A stretch of 64,000 nucleotides of DNA from an uncultured Alistipes sp. (GTDB lineage Bacteria; Bacteroidota; Bacteroidia; Bacteroidales; Rikenellaceae), in NCBI GenBank assembly GCA_900546065.1, contig URBK01000009.1:34942-98941 (forward strand), written 5' to 3'. The position numbers were made by a program, and so were the translations under genes. Numbering within the stretch: the stretch's first letter is position 1; each line of letters opens with the position of its first letter. The notes under the pieces were generated by a model that had not been told where the DNA came from, did no database searches, and was given only the letters and a program-made list of their open reading frames with translations. Positions 1-10,309 of this stretch are shown one piece after another.

Positions 1-143
1 TCGGCAACGGCCCCAACTTCATGGTCAAGTCCATAGCCGAGCAGAGCGGCATCCGCATGCCGAGCTTCTTCGGATATATGTTCAAGTTCTCGCTCATCAT
101 ACTCCTGCCAGTATACATACTCATGCAGCTGATATTTTTATAG
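1..143 (+). CDS. C-terminal end of a Na+/H+ antiporter-type membrane transporter (partial)
   Basis: Only the last 46 codons are present, read from base 3 to the TAG at 141-143. The fragment starts with [16 protein letters not shown] and ends in one very hydrophobic helix ([18 protein letters not shown]). A GNGPN-type loop followed by a final membrane helix fits the C-terminus of the ion-transporter superfamily members often annotated as sodium:proton antiporters in Bacteroidales. The family assignment rests on this short tail and on memory of similar proteins. The gene is closed by the hairpin at 185-215. Confidence 0.55.
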   Translation, partial: GNGPNFMVKSIAEQSGIRMPSFFGYMFKFSLIILLPVYILMQLIFL

Positions 144-184
144 TTTATTTATAGCCCGAAAAGAACATCTCCACAGATAAAGAA

Positions 185-215
185 AGCCCCGATCCAAATG
201 TCGATCGGGGCTTTT
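185..215. terminator. Bidirectional intrinsic terminator
   Basis: Ten-base-pair stem AGCCCCGATC / GATCGGGGCT with an 8-base loop, a T-run on the right and an A-rich flank on the left. It lies between two converging genes, the antiporter tail on the plus strand and the gene ending at 238 on the minus strand, and can serve both. Confidence 0.8.
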
Positions 216-237
216 GCCTTGTTGTAACGAACATGCG

Positions 238-1659
238 TCACATCGCAGCATAGAGATAGCTCCAGAAACTGTCGGGATATGCCGCACGCGCGTCGTCGTA
301 ACGGCCGGCATCCATCAATGCGGCGAACTTGTCGAAGGCCTCCGTGCGGAAACTGCTGAACGAATAGCGTTTCAAGATGTCGGGATTCTGCCGTGCAAGC
401 ACCAAAAGAGCCTCCTCGTAATATCGCGGCAAGACATCACTCTCGGAATAGGCGCTGGCATAGATGCGCGAAAAGAGCATTGCAAACTTGTCCATCTGAC
501 GCGAAGCCAACAATCCGCACAACAATATGTCGGCACACATGCGGTTGTCGGGACGGGCATCCCACAGACACGCCATATCCATCAACAGAGGTTCGTCGCT
601 TGTGGCGCAGGTCAATATGTTGTCCTCTTCATGCTGCTCGGGGCTCTCCAGAAGAGAGATCATGCGCGGCACACGGCTCTCGACCCACGATTTATGGCAG
701 GTCGAATGCAGCAATATGCGCATATATTTCTCGGCCAGAACCGTATTTCCCTCCCGCAGGAAGGCATCCGTTATACGGCGCATCGAACGGAACGAATATC
801 CGAGCGGTGAGAGCGAGTTGAGTTGGAACGACTGGTGTATCACCTCGTTGTCGAGACCGAGGCTACGGGCCAACAGGGCGTTGAAGTTGCACCCCACGAA
901 ATCGGCACTGCCGGCAAAGAAGAAGTCATCCGAGCCCTTAACGCCATAACGCAGGAACTTCTCTCCCAGCTGCCCCTTCTCGGCCAAAGCCAGCAGGGCG
1001 TAACGCCGCCGTACGGGATCCTCTGCCGACACTTCAGGCGAGACGATCTCCAGAATACGGTCCCAATCCTTATCCTCGGCCAGACGCTCCACCCGATAGA
1101 GGCGTTCGCGCACACGGTTTTCGAGTATCGAGAGCGACACTGCGCCCCCGGCCGCAAGCAGCACCAGCGGCACGATCACCATGCGCAGCAGCGATCTGCG
1201 GTCAAGCCCCGTATCATAATGCTCCGGACGACGTGTAACACATACGGCAACCATGGCAGCAGCAATGGCTGCAAGCGCCCATACCATCGACCCCACGCCG
1301 TCGTTGTAACGGCACTGCAGCGACACGAATATCCCGACGGGAATAAACGATATCCATGACAGTGAGGCACGGCGCACAACGCGCCATACGACCACATCGG
1401 CACATACCATGACGATCCATCCGTAGAGAGTCTGCAACAAGGCCCCCGCCACGGCCGAATGGTAGAATTGCAGCAGGTATGAGGCCACATACTCAAGCAG
1501 CCCCGACGGCAGCCGCGCCTGCAGCACGGCGAAGTCGGGCAGCGTCGAGAAGAACGACATGCCCTCCATCCACCAGAGCGTATTGCGATAGGCCAGAAGC
1601 CAGAATAGGAACAGCACGGGCACCGCCACGGCCGAATGCAGCAATATGATCTTTTTCAT
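238..1659 (-). CDS. Polytopic membrane protein with helical C-terminal half (DUF6057-like)
   Basis: 473 residues. The N-terminal half has about five hydrophobic segments: one at the start (IILLHSAVAVPVLFLFWLLA), then near residues 55-75, 75-95, 120-142 and 160-180. The C-terminal 280 residues are soluble-looking and alpha-helical with short repeat-like helices, compatible with TPR-type packing. It follows the propeller lipoprotein by 7 bases on the same strand, so the two are almost certainly co-transcribed. I associate this architecture with the DUF6057 family of Bacteroidales, but that is from memory and no function is known to me. No catalytic motif was seen. Confidence 0.6.
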   Translation of the reverse strand: MKKIILLHSAVAVPVLFLFWLLAYRNTLWWMEGMSFFSTLPDFAVLQARLPSGLLEYVASYLLQFYHSAVAGALLQTLYGWIVMVCADVVVWRVVRRASLSWISFIPVGIFVSLQCRYNDGVGSMVWALAAIAAAMVAVCVTRRPEHYDTGLDRRSLLRMVIVPLVLLAAGGAVSLSILENRVRERLYRVERLAEDKDWDRILEIVSPEVSAEDPVRRRYALLALAEKGQLGEKFLRYGVKGSDDFFFAGSADFVGCNFNALLARSLGLDNEVIHQSFQLNSLSPLGYSFRSMRRITDAFLREGNTVLAEKYMRILLHSTCHKSWVESRVPRMISLLESPEQHEEDNILTCATSDEPLLMDMACLWDARPDNRMCADILLCGLLASRQMDKFAMLFSRIYASAYSESDVLPRYYEEALLVLARQNPDILKRYSFSSFRTEAFDKFAALMDAGRYDDARAAYPDSFWSYLYAAM

Positions 1660-1666
1660 CGGGACT

Positions 1667-3109
1667 CTACTTAAACAGATTCTTCAACTCTTTTTCTGGC
1701 AGCCGCACCTCGCCTCGTATGAACTGCGGCGTATTGTATGACTTCAGACGCCATGTGTTGTGTTCGGGATTTTGCTGCGGCAGCAGGAACGGCTTGCCGC
1801 AGGTGCCGTCCTCGGCCACATGGGCTATGAACAGCCGCGTATAGCGTCCGTCCAGACGCCGGCTGCCGATCAGCACCCACCGTCCCGACGACGACCACTC
1901 GTGGCAGCTCTCGCTACGATCGCTGTTCAGTGCCGATACATCCATGCGCTCGCCGTCTTCAAGGCGGAGCATCGCCATGTCGGCCTCATCGTGCCACACG
2001 GGGAAGGTACCGTAATCGGCCTCGGCGAACATCAGGAACCGCCCGTCGGGAGATATACGCGGGAACGAGGCGCTGCCGCCTTCGCGCCGTGCATCGTAGA
2101 GCGTATCGACACGCTCGCCCAGCAGTCCCGTATCGGGGTCGAAACCCACACGCAGGATATCATAATGTACCTTCTCGCGCTCAAGCGGCATCGAATGCGG
2201 CTCGGCCGAACAGAAGACAAGCCACCGTCCGTCCGGTGTCCACGCGGGGAATGTCTCCCAGCGATCCTCGCTCTGGAACCGCTCGTCGACAATCATCTTC
2301 CCGCTCTGCGTGTCGTATATCATCAGATCCGACCCCTGATCATACACCTCCAGCGGCTGGCCATGCCCGCCGAAGAAGGATTGGTGGGTGTTGTTCGAGG
2401 AGAAGACAACGTAGCGTCCGTCACGGCTCCACATGGGATAGACACCCTGTTTCGAAGGCCCGATCTTCGTCAGGTCGACCTTTTCGACATGCTTCCCGTC
2501 AAAGAAGACCGTTCCGCCGTCCTTGCCGCGCGCATGGAACAACATCCTCTCGGGCGAGTAGTCGGCAAAGGTGTGGCAGTTGACACAACCCATATTGTTG
2601 ACCGAGTTGTCGACCAGCACCTTCTCCTCGAATGTCGACAGGTCGCGCTGGTATATCCCCATCTGCATCCACCCCTCGTAACTCGGCTCGATGAGACGGT
2701 ATGCAGCCCACCCGTCTATCGAATCGGGCGACACGTAGAATGAAAACGGCTTGTACTCCACCCCCTCGGGCTGCGCCGGCCCCCATGCCGAGACCCGCAC
2801 GTGCACGCTGTCGGCAGCAGCCGCTCCCAGCACCTCACGCCACTTGTCGATCGGGATGTCGACCACGCCGTCGCGGCACTCTACGGTCAGCATATCCCTG
2901 TCGCCGACCGAGAACTCGGCACGTATGAGGTCCGTGCCCCGGACCTCGAAATTGAGCGGTGCGATGTTGCACGGCACGGTAACCCCCACATAATCGGGAA
3001 ATATCGGCGGCAGTGAATCGGACTTTTCGCCCACGGTCGCCGTACCGGACGAACAGGCACACAATGCGGCTACCGCCGCAACGGGCAATATTCTGTTGAA
3101 TATATGCAT
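1667..3109 (-). CDS. PD40/TolB-like beta-propeller lipoprotein with one CxxCH haem motif
   Basis: 480 residues. A lipoprotein signal ends at LCAC (Cys19), so the protein should be membrane-anchored outside the cytoplasm. After about 150 residues comes CVNCH (residues 175-179), a c-type haem attachment motif, followed by TolB/PD40-like blades (for example YPMWSRDGRYVVFSS, FPAWTPDGRWLVFCS, FPRISPDGRFLMFAE). A propeller with a single CxxCH is found in a Bacteroidetes family sometimes annotated as PD40 or cytochrome-c-biosynthesis related. Its substrate is unknown. First gene of a two-gene unit with the membrane protein ending at 238. Confidence 0.7.
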   Translation of the reverse strand: MHIFNRILPVAAVAALCACSSGTATVGEKSDSLPPIFPDYVGVTVPCNIAPLNFEVRGTDLIRAEFSVGDRDMLTVECRDGVVDIPIDKWREVLGAAAADSVHVRVSAWGPAQPEGVEYKPFSFYVSPDSIDGWAAYRLIEPSYEGWMQMGIYQRDLSTFEEKVLVDNSVNNMGCVNCHTFADYSPERMLFHARGKDGGTVFFDGKHVEKVDLTKIGPSKQGVYPMWSRDGRYVVFSSNNTHQSFFGGHGQPLEVYDQGSDLMIYDTQSGKMIVDERFQSEDRWETFPAWTPDGRWLVFCSAEPHSMPLEREKVHYDILRVGFDPDTGLLGERVDTLYDARREGGSASFPRISPDGRFLMFAEADYGTFPVWHDEADMAMLRLEDGERMDVSALNSDRSESCHEWSSSGRWVLIGSRRLDGRYTRLFIAHVAEDGTCGKPFLLPQQNPEHNTWRLKSYNTPQFIRGEVRLPEKELKNLFK

Positions 3110-3162
3110 GTTACAGACTTAATTCTAAATGAAATTACAGTAGTAGTTCAGGCTATCTGTAA

Positions 3163-3170
3163 CAAATATA
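3163..3170 (-). promoter_or_regulatory. Bacteroidetes -7 box for the propeller lipoprotein operon
   Basis: Minus-strand TATATTTG matches the TAnnTTTG consensus and lies about 55 bases before the ATG at 3109. No convincing TTTG at -33 was seen. The 316-base gap 3110-3425 is a divergent promoter region shared with valS and holds no other gene that I can see. Confidence 0.5.
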
Positions 3171-3302
3171 CTAATTTTCAGCATAACATCCTACTCGGCG
3201 TCAACATATTTTGACGCCGACACCCGTCGCCATATATCGGTACAGATAAGTATTTTGGCAAAGAAACGGCCCGCACGACGGTCATCATAACCGATTTTTT
3301 TG

Positions 3303-3310
3303 TATTTTTG
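3303..3310 (+). promoter_or_regulatory. Bacteroidetes -7 box for valS
   Basis: TATTTTTG matches TAnnTTTG. Transcription would start near 3316, giving a leader of about 110 bases before the valS ATG. No good -33 TTTG is placed 19-21 bases upstream, so this is a half-promoter match. Confidence 0.45.
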
Positions 3311-3425
3311 CCGCTAAACGTGCGCTTTACGTGACGTGCGTCAAGCGCGGTTGCGACGCTGCCGACGTCAATGGCCAAGCAGCGGCCGCACAATACGGTC
3401 GAACGTCAAATTTGGATAACAATAT

Positions 3426-6050
<2,625 letters not shown>

Positions 6051-6056
6051 CAACCC

Positions 6057-6108
6057 GACGGCGGGCAGTGAGGGTATGCGATGCGTACGCCCGTCACGGC
6101 CCGCCGTC
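6057..6108. terminator. Long hairpin after valS (possible terminator)
   Basis: Perfect 10-bp outer stem GACGGCGGGC / GCCCGCCGTC enclosing a smaller GTGAGGG / CCC-GTCAC inner stem. There is no real T-run afterwards, so it may be a processing or stability element rather than an efficient terminator. Confidence 0.45.
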
Positions 6109-6154
6109 ATCATGCCGGCATATTGAAGATTGCCGACCTCAGCCAAACAACTCT

Positions 6155-6616
6155 ATGGCCAATGTAACGATATATACCGACGGTTCGTCGCTCGGCAACC
6201 CGGGACCCGGAGGTTACGGCATAGTCCTCATGTCGGGCCCCCACCGCAAGGAACTCTCGGCGGGATACCGTCTGACGACCAACAACCGCATGGAGCTTAT
6301 GGCCGTATGCGTGGCGCTCGAGGCGCTCAAATTCGACGGCTGCGACGTCACAATATACTCCGACTCGAAATATGTGGTCGAGGCGGTAAACCAACGATGG
6401 GTCTTCGGCTGGGAGAAAAAGGGTTTCGCCGGCAAGAAAAATCCCGATCTGTGGATGCGTTTCCTGCGCATATACCGCCGCCACCACGTGAGGTTCGTGT
6501 GGGTCAAGGGGCACGCCTCCACCGTCGAGAACAACCGGTGCGACGTATTGGCCGTAGCCGCCGCAAACGGCACAGCCCTTGCCGAGGATACGGGATACGA
6601 CCCCGACAACGCGTAA
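6155..6616 (+). CDS. rnhA: Ribonuclease HI
   Basis: 153 residues from the ATG at 6155 (MANVTIYTDGSS). An in-frame GTG at 6068 would add 29 residues with no family resemblance, so it is rejected. The enzyme cleaves the RNA strand of RNA/DNA hybrids. All type I landmarks are visible: TDGSSLGNPGPGGYG with catalytic Asp9, NRMELMAV with the catalytic Glu, YSDSKYV with the next Asp, and the C-terminal VKGHAS...NNRCDVLA with the last Asp. The basic handle region is short. Length is typical. Confidence 0.93.
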   Translation: MANVTIYTDGSSLGNPGPGGYGIVLMSGPHRKELSAGYRLTTNNRMELMAVCVALEALKFDGCDVTIYSDSKYVVEAVNQRWVFGWEKKGFAGKKNPDLWMRFLRIYRRHHVRFVWVKGHASTVENNRCDVLAVAAANGTALAEDTGYDPDNA

Positions 6617-6678
6617 CGGCAATGCCAAGCCTGAACGTTATATAATATAAGAGTTAAGGCTGCAAGCAGCGACAAGAT

Positions 6679-7500
6679 ATGAAATTCACGTTTCTCGGAA
6701 CAGGGACCTCGCAAGGGGTGCCCGTAATAGGATGCCAATGTCGGGTCTGCACTTCGACTGACCCGCACGACAACCGTCTGCGTACGGCCGCCATGGTCGA
6801 GACGCAGGGACGGCGCATCGTGATTGACGCCGGCCCCGACTTCCGCTGTCAGATGCTGCGCACGGGCGTACGCCACATCGACGCCATACTTCTTACGCAC
6901 GAGCACCGCGACCACATAGCCGGTCTGGATGACGTGCGCGCATTCAACTTCGTGGACTACCCCGTCATACACCGTGTCGACATATACGCCGCCCCGCGCA
7001 CGGCCGCATACGTACGCAAGGCTTTCGACTACGCATTCATAGCCGACAAATACCGCGGTGCACCTGAGATGGAACTGCACGATATAGACACCACGCGGCC
7101 ATTCGACGTCAAGGGTGTAACCATCATCCCCATACGTGGCACTCACTCCGAGCGGTTCGAGGTGACGGGATACCGCATCGGCCCGCTGGTCTACATGACC
7201 GACTTCAAGGCTCTGCTCGACGGCGAGATCGAGAAGTTGCGCGGCGCCGACACAATGGTCGTAAACGCCTTGAGATACACGCCCCACTACTCGCACTTCA
7301 ACGTCGCGGAGGCACTCGATCTTATCGCCCGCATCAAGCCGAGGCAGGCATTCCTGACACACATGTCGCACGATATAGGACTCTATGCCGAGGCCTCGCA
7401 GCATCTTCCCGAGGGGGTGCATCTCGCGTACGACACCCTTACGTTCGAGATACCCGAAACGGCGGCAGCGACATGTGACAATGCGGCTCGTACTGCTTAA
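6679..7500 (+). CDS. MBL-fold metallo-hydrolase of the PhnP/phosphoribosyl cyclic phosphodiesterase type
   Basis: 273 residues. It opens with MKFTFLGTGTSQGVPVIGC and a Cys cluster (CQCRVC), as in PhnP-like enzymes. The metal motif THEHRDHIAGLDD (HxHxDH) follows near residue 75, then a later His in IRGTHSERF and the C-terminal THMSHDIGLYAE. The family hydrolyses cyclic phosphodiesters; the substrate here is unknown. It sits between rnhA and an SDR gene in the same direction with short gaps, so all three may share a transcript, but nothing ties their functions together. Confidence 0.85.
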   Translation: MKFTFLGTGTSQGVPVIGCQCRVCTSTDPHDNRLRTAAMVETQGRRIVIDAGPDFRCQMLRTGVRHIDAILLTHEHRDHIAGLDDVRAFNFVDYPVIHRVDIYAAPRTAAYVRKAFDYAFIADKYRGAPEMELHDIDTTRPFDVKGVTIIPIRGTHSERFEVTGYRIGPLVYMTDFKALLDGEIEKLRGADTMVVNALRYTPHYSHFNVAEALDLIARIKPRQAFLTHMSHDIGLYAEASQHLPEGVHLAYDTLTFEIPETAAATCDNAARTA

Positions 7501-7527
7501 ACGATAAAACAAAACAACGAACAGGAT

Positions 7528-8346
7528 ATGAAAAACGCTTTGAAGGATAAGACCGTGGTCATCACGGGAGCCTCGTCGGGAATAGGCGAGGCAATGGCGA
7601 AGGTCTACGCCTCGATGGGGGCCAAGGTTGTTCTGGGCGCGCGACACGCCGACAAACTCGAGGCCCTGTGCCGCAGCATAGAGCAGCAGGGAGGCCGCGC
7701 CGCATGGTGCGCCACCGACGTAACCCGACCGGAAGATTGCAAACGGCTGATCGATACGGCCGTGGAGCATTTCGGCGGCATCGACGTGATGATCTGCAAT
7801 GCCGGCATCTCGATGCGTGCGCTCTTCGACGACGTTGATCTCGATGTTTTGCACCGTCTTATGGATGTCAACTTCTGGGGCACCGTCTACTGCACCAAAT
7901 ATGCCCTGCCCTATCTCCAGAAGTCGCACGGCTCGCTGGTGGGCATATCGTCCGTAGCCGGCATACACGGACTGCCCGGACGTACGGGTTACTCGGCATC
8001 GAAGTTCGCCATGACGGGATTTCTGGAGACCATACGCATCGAGAACCTCAAGAAAGGTGTACACGTAATGGTCGCATGCCCGGGATTCACCGCCTCGAAC
8101 GTCCGTTTCTCGGCCCTCACGGCCAACGGCTCGCAGCAGGGCGCAACGCCCCGCAAGGAGGAGAAGATGATGACCGCCGAGCAGGTGGCACGTATCGTCG
8201 CACGCGGCATCGCCCGTCGCAAGAGGCTGTGCCTTATGGAGATCGAGGGCCGCGCCACGCATTTCGTCAAGAAGTTCGCACCCGGACTCGTCGACCGTCT
8301 CTTCTACTACGTCATGTCGAAGGAGCCCGACTCGCCATTCAAATAG
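7528..8346 (+). CDS. Short-chain dehydrogenase/reductase
   Basis: 272 residues, a classical SDR. The Rossmann motif TGASSGIGEA is near residue 15, the NNAG-type motif appears as CNAGISM, the catalytic Ser lies in VGISSVAG, and YSASKFA supplies the Tyr and Lys. The C-terminus carries a basic stretch (ARRKRLCLMEIEG), as in the membrane-associated DHRS7/YqjQ-like branch. Substrate unknown. The gene ends 18 bases before a strong terminator shared with the converging ssb. Confidence 0.88.
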   Translation: MKNALKDKTVVITGASSGIGEAMAKVYASMGAKVVLGARHADKLEALCRSIEQQGGRAAWCATDVTRPEDCKRLIDTAVEHFGGIDVMICNAGISMRALFDDVDLDVLHRLMDVNFWGTVYCTKYALPYLQKSHGSLVGISSVAGIHGLPGRTGYSASKFAMTGFLETIRIENLKKGVHVMVACPGFTASNVRFSALTANGSQQGATPRKEEKMMTAEQVARIVARGIARRKRLCLMEIEGRATHFVKKFAPGLVDRLFYYVMSKEPDSPFK

Positions 8347-8363
8347 CACGTTCAGGAGAGGAC

Positions 8364-8402
8364 ACAACAAGGGGCGGCATCTTTGATACCGCCCCTTGTT
8401 GT
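8364..8402. terminator. Bidirectional intrinsic terminator
   Basis: Perfect 14-bp stem ACAACAAGGGGCGG / CCGCCCCTTGTTGT with an 11-base loop, between the converging SDR and ssb genes. Confidence 0.85.
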
Positions 8403-8434
8403 TCATGGGAATCTTCCATCGCGTCGTCCGCCCA

Positions 8435-8884
8435 TCAGAAGGGCAGGTCGTCGGGATCATCCGCCGCGGCCGGGACATCGGCCTGCGCAGGCTTCGGCTG
8501 CGGAGCCGCTGCCGCTGCTTGGGGCGCCGAGCCTCCACCCTGCGGCATATTGTCGCTGCGGCGGCCCAGAAGCTTCATCTCGTCGGCCAGAATCTCAGTC
8601 GTATAACGTTTGATGTTGTCCTTGTCGACCCACTCGCGCGTGCGCAGACGCCCCTCGATATAGAGTTGGCTGCCCTTGCGCACATAACGGTCAACCACGT
8701 CGGCCAGACCGCGCCACAGCGTGATCGTATGCCACTCGGTCAACTCCTTCGTCTCGTTGTTCTGCCGGTCGTATATACGCTCCGTCGTGGCCAGACGCAC
8801 ACGCGCAACCTTGACCCCCGACTCGGTGGTGCGAACCTCGGGATCTACACCCACATTGCCCACCAGAATTACCTTGTTTACCAT
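8435..8884 (-). CDS. ssb: Single-stranded DNA-binding protein
   Basis: 149 residues. The OB fold occupies residues 1-105 (MVNKVILVGNVGVDPEVR, WHTITLWRGLADV, GSQLYIEGRLRTREW). A Gly/Ala/Pro/Gln-rich linker follows, and the acidic tip DDPDDLPF is the classic SSB partner-binding tail. It coats single-stranded DNA in replication and repair. It follows lpxK by 16 bases on the same strand, so it is probably read from the lpxK promoter at least in part. Confidence 0.95.
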   Translation of the reverse strand: MVNKVILVGNVGVDPEVRTTESGVKVARVRLATTERIYDRQNNETKELTEWHTITLWRGLADVVDRYVRKGSQLYIEGRLRTREWVDKDNIKRYTTEILADEMKLLGRRSDNMPQGGGSAPQAAAAAPQPKPAQADVPAAADDPDDLPF

Positions 8885-8900
8885 ATTTCAAGTCAAATTA

Positions 8901-9986
8901 TCAGTTCTGTTCATCCGATTCGCGGATTGCGCCTATGGACATGTCGCCCAAATGGACCTTACCCTCGAGGTCGTTCTTCAGCGTGCCGAGGAAATCCTCG
9001 TCCGAGCCATCGAGGAAAGCCAGTTTGACGGGCTGATAGAAGAGACGCTCGCGCATGTAGTCGGGCACGCGGCGGCTGCGGCGCAGCTTCACGGCATCCT
9101 TCTCCGTCGTCAGCAGCATAGCCTTCGGATGGAGCTTCAGACACTCCACGATACGGTTTATGTCCCCCACCGAATATACGTGATGGTCCGAGAAGGTCAT
9201 CGTGGCCGCTACCTTGTACATCTCACGCGCGCCCGAAATAAAGGGGCGCGGATTGCCTATGCCGGCCATCACGACCACCTCGCCGCCCTCCTCGAGTCCG
9301 TACGGCGTCTCGAACAGCGGTATGGCCCGTGCAGGGACTATACGCGTGAAGTAGACCTTCTGGTAGGCTATCTTGTGCAGCTCCTTGCGCCAAAGACGCT
9401 GGTCGAGCAGCGACATGTTCTCCGGACACTTCGTCACGACGAAGTAGTGCGCGCGGTACAACGAGTCGACCTTGTCGCGCAACGACCCGTATGGCAGATA
9501 ATGATCCATGTAGAACGGACGCGTCGAGTCGATCACGACAACATTTATGCGCGGCTCGACATAGCGGTGCTGGAAACCGTCGTCCATGATTATGAGTTCC
9601 GTCTCGGGATGCTCGGCCTCGATGCGGCGGATGGCATCCGCACGTTTTTCGCACACCACCACCAGAGCGTCGGGGAACTTCAACTTCACCTGCAACGGCT
9701 CGTCCCCCACGTCGCGATACGACGACTCGGTCGTGACCTCGACATACCCCTTCGTACGGCGTCCGTATCCGCGCGAGAGGAACGCCACGCGACGATACTG
9801 CATCATGTAGGCCATGATCATCTCGGCCGTAGGGGTCTTGCCCGTACCGCCGACGGTGATGTTTCCCACGCAGATGATCGGCGTAGAGAACTTTTCGCTC
9901 TTGAGCAACCCGCAATCGAACATCCAATGGCGGATATTGACCACCATGCGATAGGGATAGGACAAGAGTTTGAGCAAAAATCTCAT
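8901..9986 (-). CDS. lpxK: Tetraacyldisaccharide 4'-kinase
   Basis: 361 residues from the ATG at 9986 (MRFLLKLLSYPYRMVV). LpxK phosphorylates the lipid A disaccharide at the inner membrane. The Walker A motif GNITVGGTGKT is at residues 41-51, directly after the N-terminal membrane-associated helix. VGDEPLQVK and IIMDDGFQHR are typical LpxK blocks. The reading frame stays open for about 70 further codons upstream, but that extension (rich in Cys, His and Arg) looks non-coding. Upstream of ssb on the same strand. Confidence 0.92.
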   Translation of the reverse strand: MRFLLKLLSYPYRMVVNIRHWMFDCGLLKSEKFSTPIICVGNITVGGTGKTPTAEMIMAYMMQYRRVAFLSRGYGRRTKGYVEVTTESSYRDVGDEPLQVKLKFPDALVVVCEKRADAIRRIEAEHPETELIIMDDGFQHRYVEPRINVVVIDSTRPFYMDHYLPYGSLRDKVDSLYRAHYFVVTKCPENMSLLDQRLWRKELHKIAYQKVYFTRIVPARAIPLFETPYGLEEGGEVVVMAGIGNPRPFISGAREMYKVAATMTFSDHHVYSVGDINRIVECLKLHPKAMLLTTEKDAVKLRRSRRVPDYMRERLFYQPVKLAFLDGSDEDFLGTLKNDLEGKVHLGDMSIGAIRESDEQN

Positions 9987-10193
9987 ATCGTGCGTCTGTT
10001 CTTCGTTAGGTTCATTCGAGGTATTGAAGGAACGCCTTGCCGCAATATCGCGATACACCGCCGCGTGCCCGCAGGCTATCGCTTCGGGAGTCTGCATGGC
10101 GTGGTTCCGCCTCCGCAGATGACCCCTTACGTGCGCGCCGACATTATTCGCAGCGGCACATGCCGAGGCTTCATCCTCAATCATACCAATTTT

Positions 10194-10224
10194 CAAAGGT
10201 AGCCATTTATTTCATACAAACCAA
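10194..10224 (-). promoter_or_regulatory. Promoter for lpxK-ssb
   Basis: On the minus strand TTG (10222-10224), a 20-base spacer and TACCTTTG (10194-10201) match the Bacteroidetes TTTG/TAnnTTTG architecture. Transcription would start near 10188, leaving a leader of about 200 bases before the lpxK ATG at 9986. The gap 9987-10309 is otherwise a divergent promoter region. Confidence 0.6.
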
Positions 10225-10295
10225 CCCGAATCCCCCTTTTTTACTTTTACGTCCGCATTTCCGACTCTTTATCCTGCCGATCCGTATTTTTTTAT

Positions 10296-10303
10296 TAATT
10301 TTG
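10296..10303 (+). promoter_or_regulatory. -7 box immediately upstream of the M23 lipoprotein gene
   Basis: TAATTTTG matches TAnnTTTG and ends only 6 bases before the ATG at 10310. If used, the transcript would be leaderless or nearly so. No TTTG was seen at the right -33 distance. Confidence 0.45.
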
Positions 10304-10309
10304 TACGTT

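Noticed and set aside
6214..8538. 774-codon open frame on the minus strand
   Set aside because: Lies antisense to rnhA, the MBL hydrolase and the SDR, all of which have clear motifs; long mirror frames are expected with this GC-rich codon use.
9987..10196. N-terminal extension of LpxK
   Set aside because: The frame is open and the promoter lies upstream of it, but the ~70 residues are Cys/His/Arg-rich and unlike LpxK; ATG 9986 gives the normal N-terminus.
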